64,000 bases of DNA, taken from positions 620,001 to 684,000 of the forward strand of contig NZ_PJBE01000013.1 of the NCBI RefSeq assembly GCF_002836205.1. Reading direction: 5' to 3'. This document shows, piece after piece, positions 27,549 to 35,288 of this stretch. Numbering within the stretch: position 1 is the first letter of the stretch; the number at the start of each line of letters is the position of its first letter. The translations under genes and the position numbers were made by a program. The DNA comes from Shewanella sp. Choline-02u-19 (GTDB lineage: Bacteria > Pseudomonadota > Gammaproteobacteria > Enterobacterales > Shewanellaceae). The notes beneath the pieces are model-generated. The model had not been told where the DNA came from. It saw only the letters and a list, made by a program, of their open reading frames with translations, and made no database searches.

Positions 27549-27593
27549 TGGGCTTACTCATTGTACTAACTGTTATTCTCTTTAGTAAGAGAA

Positions 27594-27669
27594 TGGTGGT
27601 CGATACTGGGCTCGAACCAGTGACCCCCTCCTTGTAAGGGAGGTGCTCTCCCAGCTGAGCTAATCGACC
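27594..27669 (-). tRNA. tRNA-Val(UAC), copy 4
   Basis: An identical 76-nt gene with encoded CCA. It is the first copy next to the homogenised spacer type; copies 1-3 have unrelated spacers. Confidence 0.97.
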
Positions 27670-27709
27670 TGGGCATTCTTACAATAAAATATTCACATCA
27701 TCAAAAAGA

Positions 27710-27785
27710 TGGTGGTCGATACTGGGCTCGAACCAGTGACCCCCTCCTTGTAAGGGAGGTGCTCTCCCAGCTGAGCTAATCGACC
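27710..27785 (-). tRNA. tRNA-Val(UAC), copy 3
   Basis: An identical 76-nt gene with encoded CCA. The spacers on both sides are unique in sequence. Confidence 0.97.
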
Positions 27786-27834
27786 TGGGAATACTTTAAC
27801 AACGTTGTTTTTAGATAAGCTTCATCTAGTTAGA

Positions 27835-27910
27835 TGGTGGTCGATACTGGGCTCGAACCAGTGACCCCCTCCTTGTAAGGGAGGTGCTCTCCCAGCTGAG
27901 CTAATCGACC
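27835..27910 (-). tRNA. tRNA-Val(UAC), copy 2
   Basis: An identical 76-nt gene with encoded CCA and anticodon TAC. Confidence 0.97.
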
Positions 27911-27957
27911 TGGGACTTATCTAATTTTAACAACTATATTCTATTCAAAATAAAATA

Positions 27958-28033
27958 TGGTGGTCGATACTGGGCTCGAACCAGTGACCCCCTCCTTGTA
28001 AGGGAGGTGCTCTCCCAGCTGAGCTAATCGACC
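27958..28033 (-). tRNA. tRNA-Val(UAC), copy 1 (promoter-proximal)
   Basis: An identical 76-nt gene with encoded CCA. It lies immediately downstream of the strong promoter at 28051-28078. Confidence 0.97.
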
Positions 28034-28050
28034 TCGCTGCGTGGGGCCGT

Positions 28051-28078
28051 ATTATAGGGGGGAACGATCTACTGTCAA
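28051..28078 (-). promoter_or_regulatory. Promoter of the tRNA-Val operon
   Basis: On the minus strand TTGACA (28073-28078) and TATAAT (28051-28056) are both perfect, with a 16-bp spacer. A GC-rich discriminator (ACGGCCCCACG) follows. Such discriminators mark stable-RNA promoters under stringent (ppGpp) control. Confidence 0.9.
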
Positions 28079-28472
28079 CGCTTTTTTAGATAAAAGGTGG
28101 TGCGCGGTTCAATTTTGCACGTATTGAAGCATAGTTAATCATTTCCGTCACGTAGCGTTGGGGGAAGTGATCAAATTTAGGCTTAATCATATTAGCGTGT
28201 TCGAATGAAAATGGTATATTTTGAGAGTGAAACGGATCTAATTTACGGAGATTAACGATTAATGGTGCAGGATAAAGTTAATCATTTTTTATTGAAGGAG
28301 GGCTAAAGACGGATAAAAGTCAGTCTAGTGCTTAAAAGTGTCATTTCGGCCACAAAAATTGCCATATAGTAGCAGAACTATTTTCCCTGACCGCTTTGGC
28401 TGTTAGAATGTGCGCCACATTCATTGGTACAGTCTATTATTTAGACTTTCTATATTAGGTCAGTGTCCCATT

Positions 28473-29882
28473 ATGACAATTAAGACGCGTTTTGCACCAA
28501 GCCCTACTGGTTTCCTACACGTTGGTGGTGCTCGAACAGCACTTTATTCATGGTTATATGCACGTGCAAACCAAGGCGAATTTGTATTACGAGTAGAAGA
28601 TACAGATATTGAACGTTCTACACCAGAAGCATGTGCTGCGATTCTAGAAGGGATGGAGTGGTTAGGTTTAAACTGGGATGAAGGTCCTTACTATCAAACC
28701 AAGCGTTTCGACCGTTATAACGAAATCATCGCGCAAATGTTAGAGCAGGGTAGTGCATACAAGTGCTATTGCAGCCGCGAACGTATTGAACTTATGCGTG
28801 AAGAGCAAGCCGCTAAAGGTGAACAACAGAAGTATGATGGTTGTTGTCGTTATAAAGCACCTCGTGATACTGATGAACCATTTGTGATTCGTTTTAAAAA
28901 CCCGACAGAAGGCAGCGTTGTTTTCAATGACCACGTACGTGGGCGCATTGAAATATCAAATAGCATGTTAGACGATTTGATCATCGCTCGTACCGAAGGT
29001 ACACCTACTTATAACTTCTGTGTTGTCGTTGATGACTGGGATATGGGTATTACGTGTGTTGTTCGTGGTGAAGACCATATCAATAACACACCGCGTCAAA
29101 TCAACATTTTGAAAGCGCTTGGTGCCCCGATCCCTGAATATGCTCATGTGGCGATGATTTTAGGTGATGACGGTGCTAAGTTGTCAAAGCGTCATGGTGC
29201 CGTTGGCGTTATGCAATATCGTGACGATGGCTATTTGCCTGAAGCACTGCTTAATTACCTGGTTCGTTTAGGTTGGTCTCATGGTGATCAAGAAGTTTTC
29301 TCTATTGATGAAATGAAGCAACTCTTTAAGCTCGATGATATCAATAAAGCAGCTTCTGCCTTTAACACTGAAAAGTTGAATTGGTTGAACCAGCATTATA
29401 TTAAAGAGATGGATCCAGAATATGTAGCTTCTCATCTTGAGTGGCACATGGCTGATCAAAATATAGATACCAGTAATGGCCCTAAATTAGCTGAAGTGGT
29501 TACCGCACTTTCTGAGCGAGCTAAAACGCTGAAAGAGTTAGCGTCATCGAGTCGTTACTTCTTTGAAGACTTTAGCGACTTTGACGAAAACGCAGCTAAG
29601 AAGCATCTTCGAGGCGTTGCAATGGAGCCTCTTAAACTTATTCAGTCAAAATTATTACAACTGGAAGAGTGGAGTGTAGAGGCTATCCATCAAGCAATTG
29701 AAGACACCGCCAGTGAATTAGAGGTAGGAATGGGCAAAGTGGGAATGCCTTTACGCGTAGCGGTTACAGGCGCGGGTATGTCACCAGCTGTCGATCTAAC
29801 CTTATTCTTGGTTGGAAAGGCTCGCTGTGAACAAAGAATCTCCAAAGCGATTGAATTTGTAGCAAATAGAATAAATTCCTAA
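28473..29882 (+). CDS. gltX: Glutamyl-tRNA synthetase GltX
   Basis: A 469-residue class I synthetase, the usual length. It has the HIGH-type motif in PSPTGFLHVGGART near residue 10 and KMSKS-type KLSKRHG near residue 238. A zinc-type Cys cluster (CYCSRER, CCRY) is present, as in E. coli GltX. It charges tRNA-Glu. ATG 28473 (MTIKTRFAPSP) is the homology-supported start; the frame extends 21 codons upstream without support. It sits between the tRNA-Val operon and an array with ten tRNA-Glu genes, its own substrates. Confidence 0.97.
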   Translation: MTIKTRFAPSPTGFLHVGGARTALYSWLYARANQGEFVLRVEDTDIERSTPEACAAILEGMEWLGLNWDEGPYYQTKRFDRYNEIIAQMLEQGSAYKCYCSRERIELMREEQAAKGEQQKYDGCCRYKAPRDTDEPFVIRFKNPTEGSVVFNDHVRGRIEISNSMLDDLIIARTEGTPTYNFCVVVDDWDMGITCVVRGEDHINNTPRQINILKALGAPIPEYAHVAMILGDDGAKLSKRHGAVGVMQYRDDGYLPEALLNYLVRLGWSHGDQEVFSIDEMKQLFKLDDINKAASAFNTEKLNWLNQHYIKEMDPEYVASHLEWHMADQNIDTSNGPKLAEVVTALSERAKTLKELASSSRYFFEDFSDFDENAAKKHLRGVAMEPLKLIQSKLLQLEEWSVEAIHQAIEDTASELEVGMGKVGMPLRVAVTGAGMSPAVDLTLFLVGKARCEQRISKAIEFVANRINS

Positions 29883-29890
29883 AAAACGAG

Positions 29891-29919
29891 TTGACACTTT
29901 TGGGTGTGCTGCATAGAAT
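29891..29919 (+). promoter_or_regulatory. Promoter of the tRNA-Ala/tRNA-Glu array
   Basis: TTGACA (29891-29896), a 17-bp spacer and TAGAAT (29914-29919) are followed by a GCGCC discriminator. This is a strong stable-RNA type promoter 66 bp before the first tRNA. Confidence 0.9.
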
Positions 29920-29985
29920 GCGCCACGCAGTTGAGACACTGGTAGCAAATGCTTATAGTGCACTCAAAGGTGATTTAGTTAGTGA

Positions 29986-30061
29986 GGGGCCTTAGCTCAG
30001 CTGGGAGAGCGCAACACTGGCAGTGTTGAGGTCAGCGGTTCGATCCCGCTAGGCTCCACCA
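29986..30061 (+). tRNA. tRNA-Ala(GGC), first copy
   Basis: A 76-nt cloverleaf with encoded CCA and anticodon GGC in a CAACA/TGTTG stem. The G3-U70 wobble pair, the alanine identity element, is visible in the acceptor stem. It opens the array. Confidence 0.97.
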
Positions 30062-30135
30062 ATTAACTAATCTTAAGCGTTAAATCTTAGCCTACAAGAT
30101 TTGATGAGTATTCACTCTTTGCAGAGTCTAATGCA

Positions 30136-30280
30136 GTCCGGGTCCCCTTCGTATTAAAGAAGAGAGCGCCTAGGACACCGCGCTATTTTTATAAAGAGCA
30201 GGGCGGTTGGTATCACTTTAAATGCCTTCTAAAGTGTTACTGGTAGGTCTTCGTTATATTAGAAGTAAAACAATATGTCC
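30136..30280 (+). repeat. Structured spacer element P1 (short form)
   Basis: Bounded by GTCC direct repeats 141 bp apart, before tRNA-Glu copy 1. Its first bases after the repeat copy the tRNA-Glu 5' end (GGGTCCCCTTCGT) in place of the 5' arm seen in the long form. The body keeps CCTAGGACACCGC, like the tRNA-Glu D-arm and anticodon-stem block. A CACTTTA/TAAAGTG hairpin follows. Confidence 0.75.
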
Positions 30281-30282
30281 GG

Positions 30283-30358
30283 GTCCCCTTCGTCTAGAGG
30301 CCTAGGACACCGCCCTTTCACGGCGGTAACAGGGGTTCGAATCCCCTAGGGGATACCA
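30283..30358 (+). tRNA. tRNA-Glu(UUC), copy 1
   Basis: A 76-nt gene with encoded CCA and anticodon TTC in a CCGCC/GGCGG stem. It is followed by tail type A. Confidence 0.97.
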
Positions 30359-30465
30359 CTATTTAAAATTGTTTGATTTATTTCGAATGATAGTAAACAA
30401 GCGTTAAATCTTAGCCTACAGGATTTGATGAGTATTCACTCTTTGCAGAGTCTAATGCAGTCCGG

Positions 30466-30541
30466 GTCCCCTTCGTCTAGAGGCCTAGGACACCGCCCTT
30501 TCACGGCGGTAACAGGGGTTCGAATCCCCTAGGGGATACCA
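30466..30541 (+). tRNA. tRNA-Glu(UUC), copy 2
   Basis: Identical to copy 1, with encoded CCA. It has the simple leader without a P element. Confidence 0.97.
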
Positions 30542-30648
30542 CTATTTAAAATTGTTTGATTTATTTCGAATGATAGTAAACAAGCGTTAAATCTTAGCCT
30601 ACAGGATTTGATGAGTATTCACTCTTTGCAGAGTCTAATGCAGTCCGG

Positions 30649-30724
30649 GTCCCCTTCGTCTAGAGGCCTAGGACACCGCCCTTTCACGGCGGTAACAGGG
30701 GTTCGAATCCCCTAGGGGATACCA
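30649..30724 (+). tRNA. tRNA-Glu(UUC), copy 3
   Basis: Identical 76-nt gene, simple leader, tail type B. Confidence 0.97.
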
Positions 30725-30843
30725 CCTTCTTTTTTCGGAAAGAATAAAATTGCTGAGTAATTGGTGATTTGAACTTAAGCGTTGAATCTTAGCCTACAGG
30801 ATTTGATGAGTATTCACTCTTTGCAGAGTCTAATGCAGTCCGG

Positions 30844-30919
30844 GTCCCCTTCGTCTAGAGGCCTAGGACACCGCCCTTTCACGGCGGTAACAGGGGTTCG
30901 AATCCCCTAGGGGATACCA
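30844..30919 (+). tRNA. tRNA-Glu(UUC), copy 4
   Basis: Identical 76-nt gene, simple leader, tail type C. Confidence 0.97.
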
Positions 30920-31018
30920 CTATTTATTTTTCTTGACGTATGTCGAGAGATTAAAGCAAGCGTTGAATCTTAGCCTACAGGATTTAATGAGTATTCACTC
31001 TTTGCAGAGTCTAATGCA

Positions 31019-31163
31019 GTCCGGGTCCCCTTCGTATTAAAGAAGAGAGCGCCTAGGACACCGCGCTATTTTTATAAAGAGCAGGGCGGTTGGTATCACT
31101 TTAAATGCCTTCTAAAGTGTTACTGGTAGGTCTTCGTTATATTAGAAGTAAAACAATATGTCC
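31019..31163 (+). repeat. Structured spacer element P2 (short form)
   Basis: Same hybrid short form as P1, with GTCC repeats 141 bp apart. Located before tRNA-Glu copy 5. Confidence 0.75.
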
Positions 31164-31165
31164 GG

Positions 31166-31241
31166 GTCCCCTTCGTCTAGAGGCCTAGGACACCGCCCTT
31201 TCACGGCGGTAACAGGGGTTCGAATCCCCTAGGGGATACCA
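31166..31241 (+). tRNA. tRNA-Glu(UUC), copy 5
   Basis: Identical 76-nt gene preceded by P2, tail type B. Confidence 0.97.
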
Positions 31242-31360
31242 CCTTCTTTTTTCGGAAAGAATAAAATTGCTGAGTAATTGGTGATTTGAACTTAAGCGTT
31301 GAATCTTAGCCTACAGGATTTGATGAGTATTCACTCTTTGCAGAGTCTAATGCAGTCCGG

Positions 31361-31436
31361 GTCCCCTTCGTCTAGAGGCCTAGGACACCGCCCTTTCACG
31401 GCGGTAACAGGGGTTCGAATCCCCTAGGGGATACCA
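31361..31436 (+). tRNA. tRNA-Glu(UUC), copy 6
   Basis: Identical 76-nt gene, simple leader, tail type C. Confidence 0.97.
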
Positions 31437-31541
31437 CTATTTATTTTTCTTGATGTATGTCGAGAGATTAAAGCAAGCGTTGAATCTTAGCCTACAGGAT
31501 TTAATGAGTATTCACTCTTTGCAGAGTCTAATGCAGTCCGG

Positions 31542-31617
31542 GTCCCCTTCGTCTAGAGGCCTAGGACACCGCCCTTTCACGGCGGTAACAGGGGTTCGAA
31601 TCCCCTAGGGGATACCA
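31542..31617 (+). tRNA. tRNA-Glu(UUC), copy 7
   Basis: Identical 76-nt gene, simple leader, tail type B. Confidence 0.97.
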
Positions 31618-31730
31618 CCTTCTTTTTTCGGAAAGAATAAAATTGCTGAGTAATTGGTGATTTGAACTTAAGCGTTGAATCTTAGCCTACAGGATTTGAT
31701 GAGTATTCACTCTTTGCAGAGTCTAATGCA

Positions 31731-31889
31731 GTCCTAGCTCTTTCTTATAAAGAATCTTCGTATTAAAGAAGAGAGCGCCTAGGACACCGCGCTATTTTTA
31801 TTAAGAGCAGGGCGGTTGGTATCACTTTAAATGCCTTCTAAAGTGTTACTGGTAGGTCTTCGTTATATTAGAAGTAAAACAATATGTCC
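31731..31889 (+). repeat. Structured spacer element P3 (long form)
   Basis: Bounded by GTCC repeats 155 bp apart. The 5' part can fold GTCCTAG with CTAGGAC, and CTCTTTCTT with AAGAAGAGAG, into a long imperfect hairpin. ACCGC/GCGGT enclose an AT-rich loop where a tRNA anticodon would be. A CACTTTA/TAAAGTG hairpin follows. Confidence 0.78.
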
Positions 31890-31891
31890 GG

Positions 31892-31967
31892 GTCCCCTTC
31901 GTCTAGAGGCCTAGGACACCGCCCTTTCACGGCGGTAACAGGGGTTCGAATCCCCTAGGGGATACCA
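31892..31967 (+). tRNA. tRNA-Glu(UUC), copy 8
   Basis: Identical 76-nt gene preceded by P3, tail type A. Confidence 0.97.
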
Positions 31968-32068
31968 CTATTTAAAATTGTTTGATTTATTTCGAATGAT
32001 AGTAAACAAGCGTTAAATCTTAGCCTACAAGATTTGATGAGTATTCACTCTTTGCAGAGTCTAATGCA

Positions 32069-32227
32069 GTCCTAGCTCTTTCTTATAAAGAATCTTCGTA
32101 TAAAAGAAGAGAGCGCCTAGGACACCGCGCTATTTTTATTAAGAGCAGGGCGGTTGGTATCACTTTAAATGCCTTCTAAAGTGTTACTGGTAGGTCTTCG
32201 TTATATTAGAAGTAAAACAATATGTCC
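32069..32227 (+). repeat. Structured spacer element P4 (long form)
   Basis: As P3, with a small change in the first hairpin loop (CGTATAAAAG instead of CGTATTAAAG). GTCC repeats 155 bp apart. Confidence 0.78.
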
Positions 32228-32229
32228 GG

Positions 32230-32305
32230 GTCCCCTTCGTCTAGAGGCCTAGGACACCGCCCTTTCACGGCGGTAACAGGGGTTCGAATCCCCTAGGGGA
32301 TACCA
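32230..32305 (+). tRNA. tRNA-Glu(UUC), copy 9
   Basis: Identical 76-nt gene preceded by P4, tail type B. Confidence 0.97.
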
Positions 32306-32418
32306 CCTTCTTTTTTCGGAAAGAATAAAATTGCTGAGTAATTGGTGATTTGAACTTAAGCGTTGAATCTTAGCCTACAGGATTTGATGAGTATTCACTC
32401 TTTGCAGAGTCTAATGCA

Positions 32419-32577
32419 GTCCTAGCTCTTTCTTATAAAGAATCTTCGTATTAAAGAAGAGAGCGCCTAGGACACCGCGCTATTTTTATTAAGAGCAGGG
32501 CGGTTGGTATCACTTTAAATGCCTTCTAAAGTGTTACTGGTAGGTCTTCGTTATATTAGAAGTAAAACAATATGTCC
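32419..32577 (+). repeat. Structured spacer element P5 (long form)
   Basis: I found no difference from P3 by eye. GTCC repeats 155 bp apart. Confidence 0.78.
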
Positions 32578-32579
32578 GG

Positions 32580-32655
32580 GTCCCCTTCGTCTAGAGGCCT
32601 AGGACACCGCCCTTTCACGGCGGTAACAGGGGTTCGAATCCCCTAGGGGATACCA
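32580..32655 (+). tRNA. tRNA-Glu(UUC), copy 10
   Basis: Identical 76-nt gene preceded by P5, with a unique tail leading to the last tRNA-Ala. Confidence 0.97.
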
Positions 32656-32711
32656 ACTTTTTATCTCGAAAGAGTAAAATTACTGATGTATGTCGGTAGT
32701 TCGCTTCATAC

Positions 32712-32787
32712 GGGGCCTTAGCTCAGCTGGGAGAGCGCAACACTGGCAGTGTTGAGGTCAGCGGTTCGATCCCGCTAGGCTCCACCA
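32712..32787 (+). tRNA. tRNA-Ala(GGC), second copy
   Basis: Same sequence as the first copy, with encoded CCA and G3-U70. It closes the array and is followed by an intrinsic terminator. Confidence 0.97.
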
Positions 32788-32815
32788 TATTGACCATTAA
32801 TTTGGTAAATACAAG

Positions 32816-32839
32816 AAACCACCTCAAGGTGGTTTTTTT
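32816..32839 (+). terminator. Intrinsic terminator of the tRNA array
   Basis: An 8-bp stem (AAACCACC with GGTGGTTT) has a TCAA loop and runs into seven consecutive T residues. Confidence 0.88.
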
Positions 32840-33220
32840 GTGCCTATAAATTGGGAATGAATACGGCCTTATTGCAATGATGGGAGCCTATCAACACTCT
32901 AGCGTCCACGTTGCTATCCTCAGCATTGAGGTCAATGTCATATGCAGACATATATTTAGTGCATATAAAATGGGATTATTACTTTAGTTTCACTGTCTCA
33001 CAGGAGAAATAGATCTAGCGTACAACTTTAAATAGCGATGATTTGTGTCTAGTAATAGCAAGCGCATTACATAAGTGGTCTAAATATTCATGTGAAGAAA
33101 GGAGCTTATACAAGGCGTAAATTACAGTAATTCGTTATTCTCGTTATAAAATACACTACAGCGTACAAGCCCATTTTAGCCATTAATAATGGCCAGGGAA
33201 TTGATGCTTTTGTATAAAGT
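32840..33220. other. Intergenic region, nothing recognised
   Basis: About 380 bp between the tRNA terminator and the ABC exporter terminator. No open frame, RNA gene or repeat was recognised. Confidence 0.5.
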
Positions 33221-33244
33221 AAAGCCACCGTTAACGGTAGCTTT
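33221..33244 (-). terminator. Probable terminator of the ABC exporter gene
   Basis: AAAGC and GCTTT flank the palindrome ACCGTTAACGGT. The T tract is weak, so efficiency is uncertain. Confidence 0.55.
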
Positions 33245-33280
33245 AACTATAAATTACTTACTTCATGACAAGCTTGTTAG

Positions 33281-35110
33281 TTAGTCTATCCCTAAGAAGC
33301 CGCCCGTTTGGTGGGCCCATAGCTGAGCGTAGATCCCATCAGAATGGATCAGTTCTTGATGGGTTCCTTGTTCAACAATTTTCCCTTCATCGATCACGAT
33401 TAATCTATCCATTGCAGCAATAGTCGATAAGCGGTGTGCAATAGCAATAACCGTTTTACCTTCCATTAGCTGGTATAAACTTTCTTGAATCGCAGCCTCT
33501 ACTTCAGAATCTAACGCTGAAGTTGCCTCATCAAGTAATAAAATGGGCGCATTCTTTAGTAGGACGCGTGCAATAGCAACTCGCTGACGTTGACCGCCAG
33601 ATAGTTTTACACCACGTTCACCGACTTGTGCGTCAAGCCCCGTATTGCCTTCAGGATCGCTTAGTCCTTGAATAAACTCATATGCTTGTGAATGTTTGAT
33701 GGCACTGGTTAACTCGTCTTCAGAAGCATCTGGGTTACCATACAGAATATTCTCCCTAATGGAGCGGTGGAGCAGGGAGGTATCTTGGGTGACCATACCA
33801 ATATGTGCGCGTAGGGAATCTTGAGTGACTTGGGTTATATCTTGTTTATCAATGAGAATTTTACCTGCTTCGACATCATGAAAACGCATTAACAAGTTAA
33901 CTAATGTTGACTTACCGGCGCCGGAGCGGCCAACTAAACCCACTTTTTCGCCAGCTTTGATATTCAGATCTAAGTTGTCTATAACACCCGTTTTTTCACC
34001 GTAATGAAAACTCACGTCGTTAAAATCAATACTACCTTTATCAACCGTTAGATCTGGCGCATTATCAATATCGGTTATCTCAGTTGGCTTCGATAGCGTA
34101 TTCATACCATCTGCAACAGTCCCTATGTTTTCAAATAGAGAGCTTATTTCCCACATTATCCATTGAGACATACCGTTAAGGCGTAAAGATAAGCTAATGG
34201 CAATCGCAATCGATCCAACAGTAATAGCACTATCACTCCATAGCCAAATAGATACCGCTGCAATACTAAACGCCAACATGTAGTTAATGATCTGCACGCT
34301 AACATTTATCCAAGTCACAAGGCGCATTTGGCGATAAACAGTATGTAAGAATGTCTTCATGCTGCCTTTTGCGTATTCAGCTTCTTTCTGGGTGTGAGAG
34401 AATAATTTTACCGTGGTAATGTTGGTATAACTATCGACAATACGCCCCATCATGGTTGAACGAGCATCAGCTTGTTCTGTAGATACTTTTTTAAGTTTTG
34501 GTAAGAATTTTACTTGTAAAGCAATGTAGACCAGCAGCCAGACAAGCATGGGTAGCATTAGTCTCAAATCGGCTTTTGCTATCATCACGACCATAGAAGT
34601 GAAATACACCAAAATATACACCAACACATCGAGCAACTTAGTGACGGTTTCTCTTACGGCAAGGGACGTCTGCATCACTTTGGTGGCAATACGCCCCGCA
34701 AAGTCATTTTGATAAAAAGACACGCTTTGTTTGAGCAAGTAGCGGTGAGCAAGCCAGCGAATAGACATGGGGTAGTTGCCCAATAGCCCCTGATAAACAA
34801 TCAATGCGTGCAATAAGACCAATGTGGGGATAACGACTAAGACAAGAATAGTCATTCCCAGTAGCTTCATACCTTCTTTTTCAAGCAGCGTTTCAGGATC
34901 ATTGTTGATTAAAAGGTCGACCAGATCGCCCATAAAACCGAATAAAGACACCTCTAATATGGCCAGTAGCGCCGTTAAAATAGACATAATGATTAACGGA
35001 ACTTCAAATCCTTTGGTGTAATGACGGCAAAAGGCATATATCCCTTTAGGGGGTTGTTCTGGTTCTTCTGGGGGCAGCGCATTTACCCAAGATTCAAATC
35101 TCTTAAACAT
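33281..35110 (-). CDS. ABC transporter, fused permease and ATP-binding protein (MsbA/MDR type)
   Basis: A 609-residue half-transporter. The N-terminal membrane domain has about six segments (VPLIIMSILTALLAILEVSLFG onward). The nucleotide-binding domain carries Walker A GRSGAGKST, the signature LSGGQRQRVAIAR, Walker B ILLLDEATSALD and the H-loop IAHRLST. Such exporters act as homodimers or heterodimers moving lipids or drugs outward. No second half-transporter is adjacent, so a homodimer is likely. The substrate is unknown. Confidence 0.87.
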   Translation of the reverse strand: MFKRFESWVNALPPEEPEQPPKGIYAFCRHYTKGFEVPLIIMSILTALLAILEVSLFGFMGDLVDLLINNDPETLLEKEGMKLLGMTILVLVVIPTLVLLHALIVYQGLLGNYPMSIRWLAHRYLLKQSVSFYQNDFAGRIATKVMQTSLAVRETVTKLLDVLVYILVYFTSMVVMIAKADLRLMLPMLVWLLVYIALQVKFLPKLKKVSTEQADARSTMMGRIVDSYTNITTVKLFSHTQKEAEYAKGSMKTFLHTVYRQMRLVTWINVSVQIINYMLAFSIAAVSIWLWSDSAITVGSIAIAISLSLRLNGMSQWIMWEISSLFENIGTVADGMNTLSKPTEITDIDNAPDLTVDKGSIDFNDVSFHYGEKTGVIDNLDLNIKAGEKVGLVGRSGAGKSTLVNLLMRFHDVEAGKILIDKQDITQVTQDSLRAHIGMVTQDTSLLHRSIRENILYGNPDASEDELTSAIKHSQAYEFIQGLSDPEGNTGLDAQVGERGVKLSGGQRQRVAIARVLLKNAPILLLDEATSALDSEVEAAIQESLYQLMEGKTVIAIAHRLSTIAAMDRLIVIDEGKIVEQGTHQELIHSDGIYAQLWAHQTGGFLGID

Positions 35111-35288
35111 GTAATGTCTCAGTTGTTATTAATAGTTTATCAAAGTGTTGCTTCTATGGAGGTAGCATACTAGGAATTGTCTAGTTAAGGGGAGAAAGCT
35201 AAATTTATATTCAGTTCCGTTTTCCGCTAGTGGTAAAGACATTGATTGGGTAATATTCATTTAATGCTTAGCTTAAAACGGAAACATA

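Larger units (their letters stand above)
29986..32787 (+). repeat. tRNA-Ala / tRNA-Glu tandem array with conserved leader units
   Basis: Order: Ala, ten Glu, Ala. Each Glu gene is preceded by a near-identical leader (63-65 bp) starting at 30077, 30401, 30584, 30779, 30960, 31296, 31477, 31672, 32010 and 32360. Each leader contains the small hairpin ACTCT-TTGC-AGAGT. Five leaders are followed by an additional 141-155 bp structured element. Three interchangeable tail types follow the Glu genes: type A after copies 1, 2, 8; type B after 3, 5, 7, 9; type C after 4, 6. The tail after copy 10 is unique. This mosaic suggests repeated unequal recombination. Confidence 0.9.

Noticed and set aside
27298..27561. 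An open frame with an internally repeated 40-residue sequence
   Set aside because: It runs through three tRNA-Val genes and their spacers; the repeat is just the tRNA tandem array read as protein.
30142..30280. P element as an insertion sequence
   Set aside because: Too short, no open frame and no terminal inverted repeats; only a GTCC direct repeat bounds it.
29986..32787. Possible CRISPR array because of regular repeats
   Set aside because: The repeats are complete tRNA genes with leaders; spacers are not unique and there are no cas genes.
35200..35288. Search for an Ada box upstream of the Ada-AlkA gene
   Set aside because: No AATT...GCGCAA-like element was visible.
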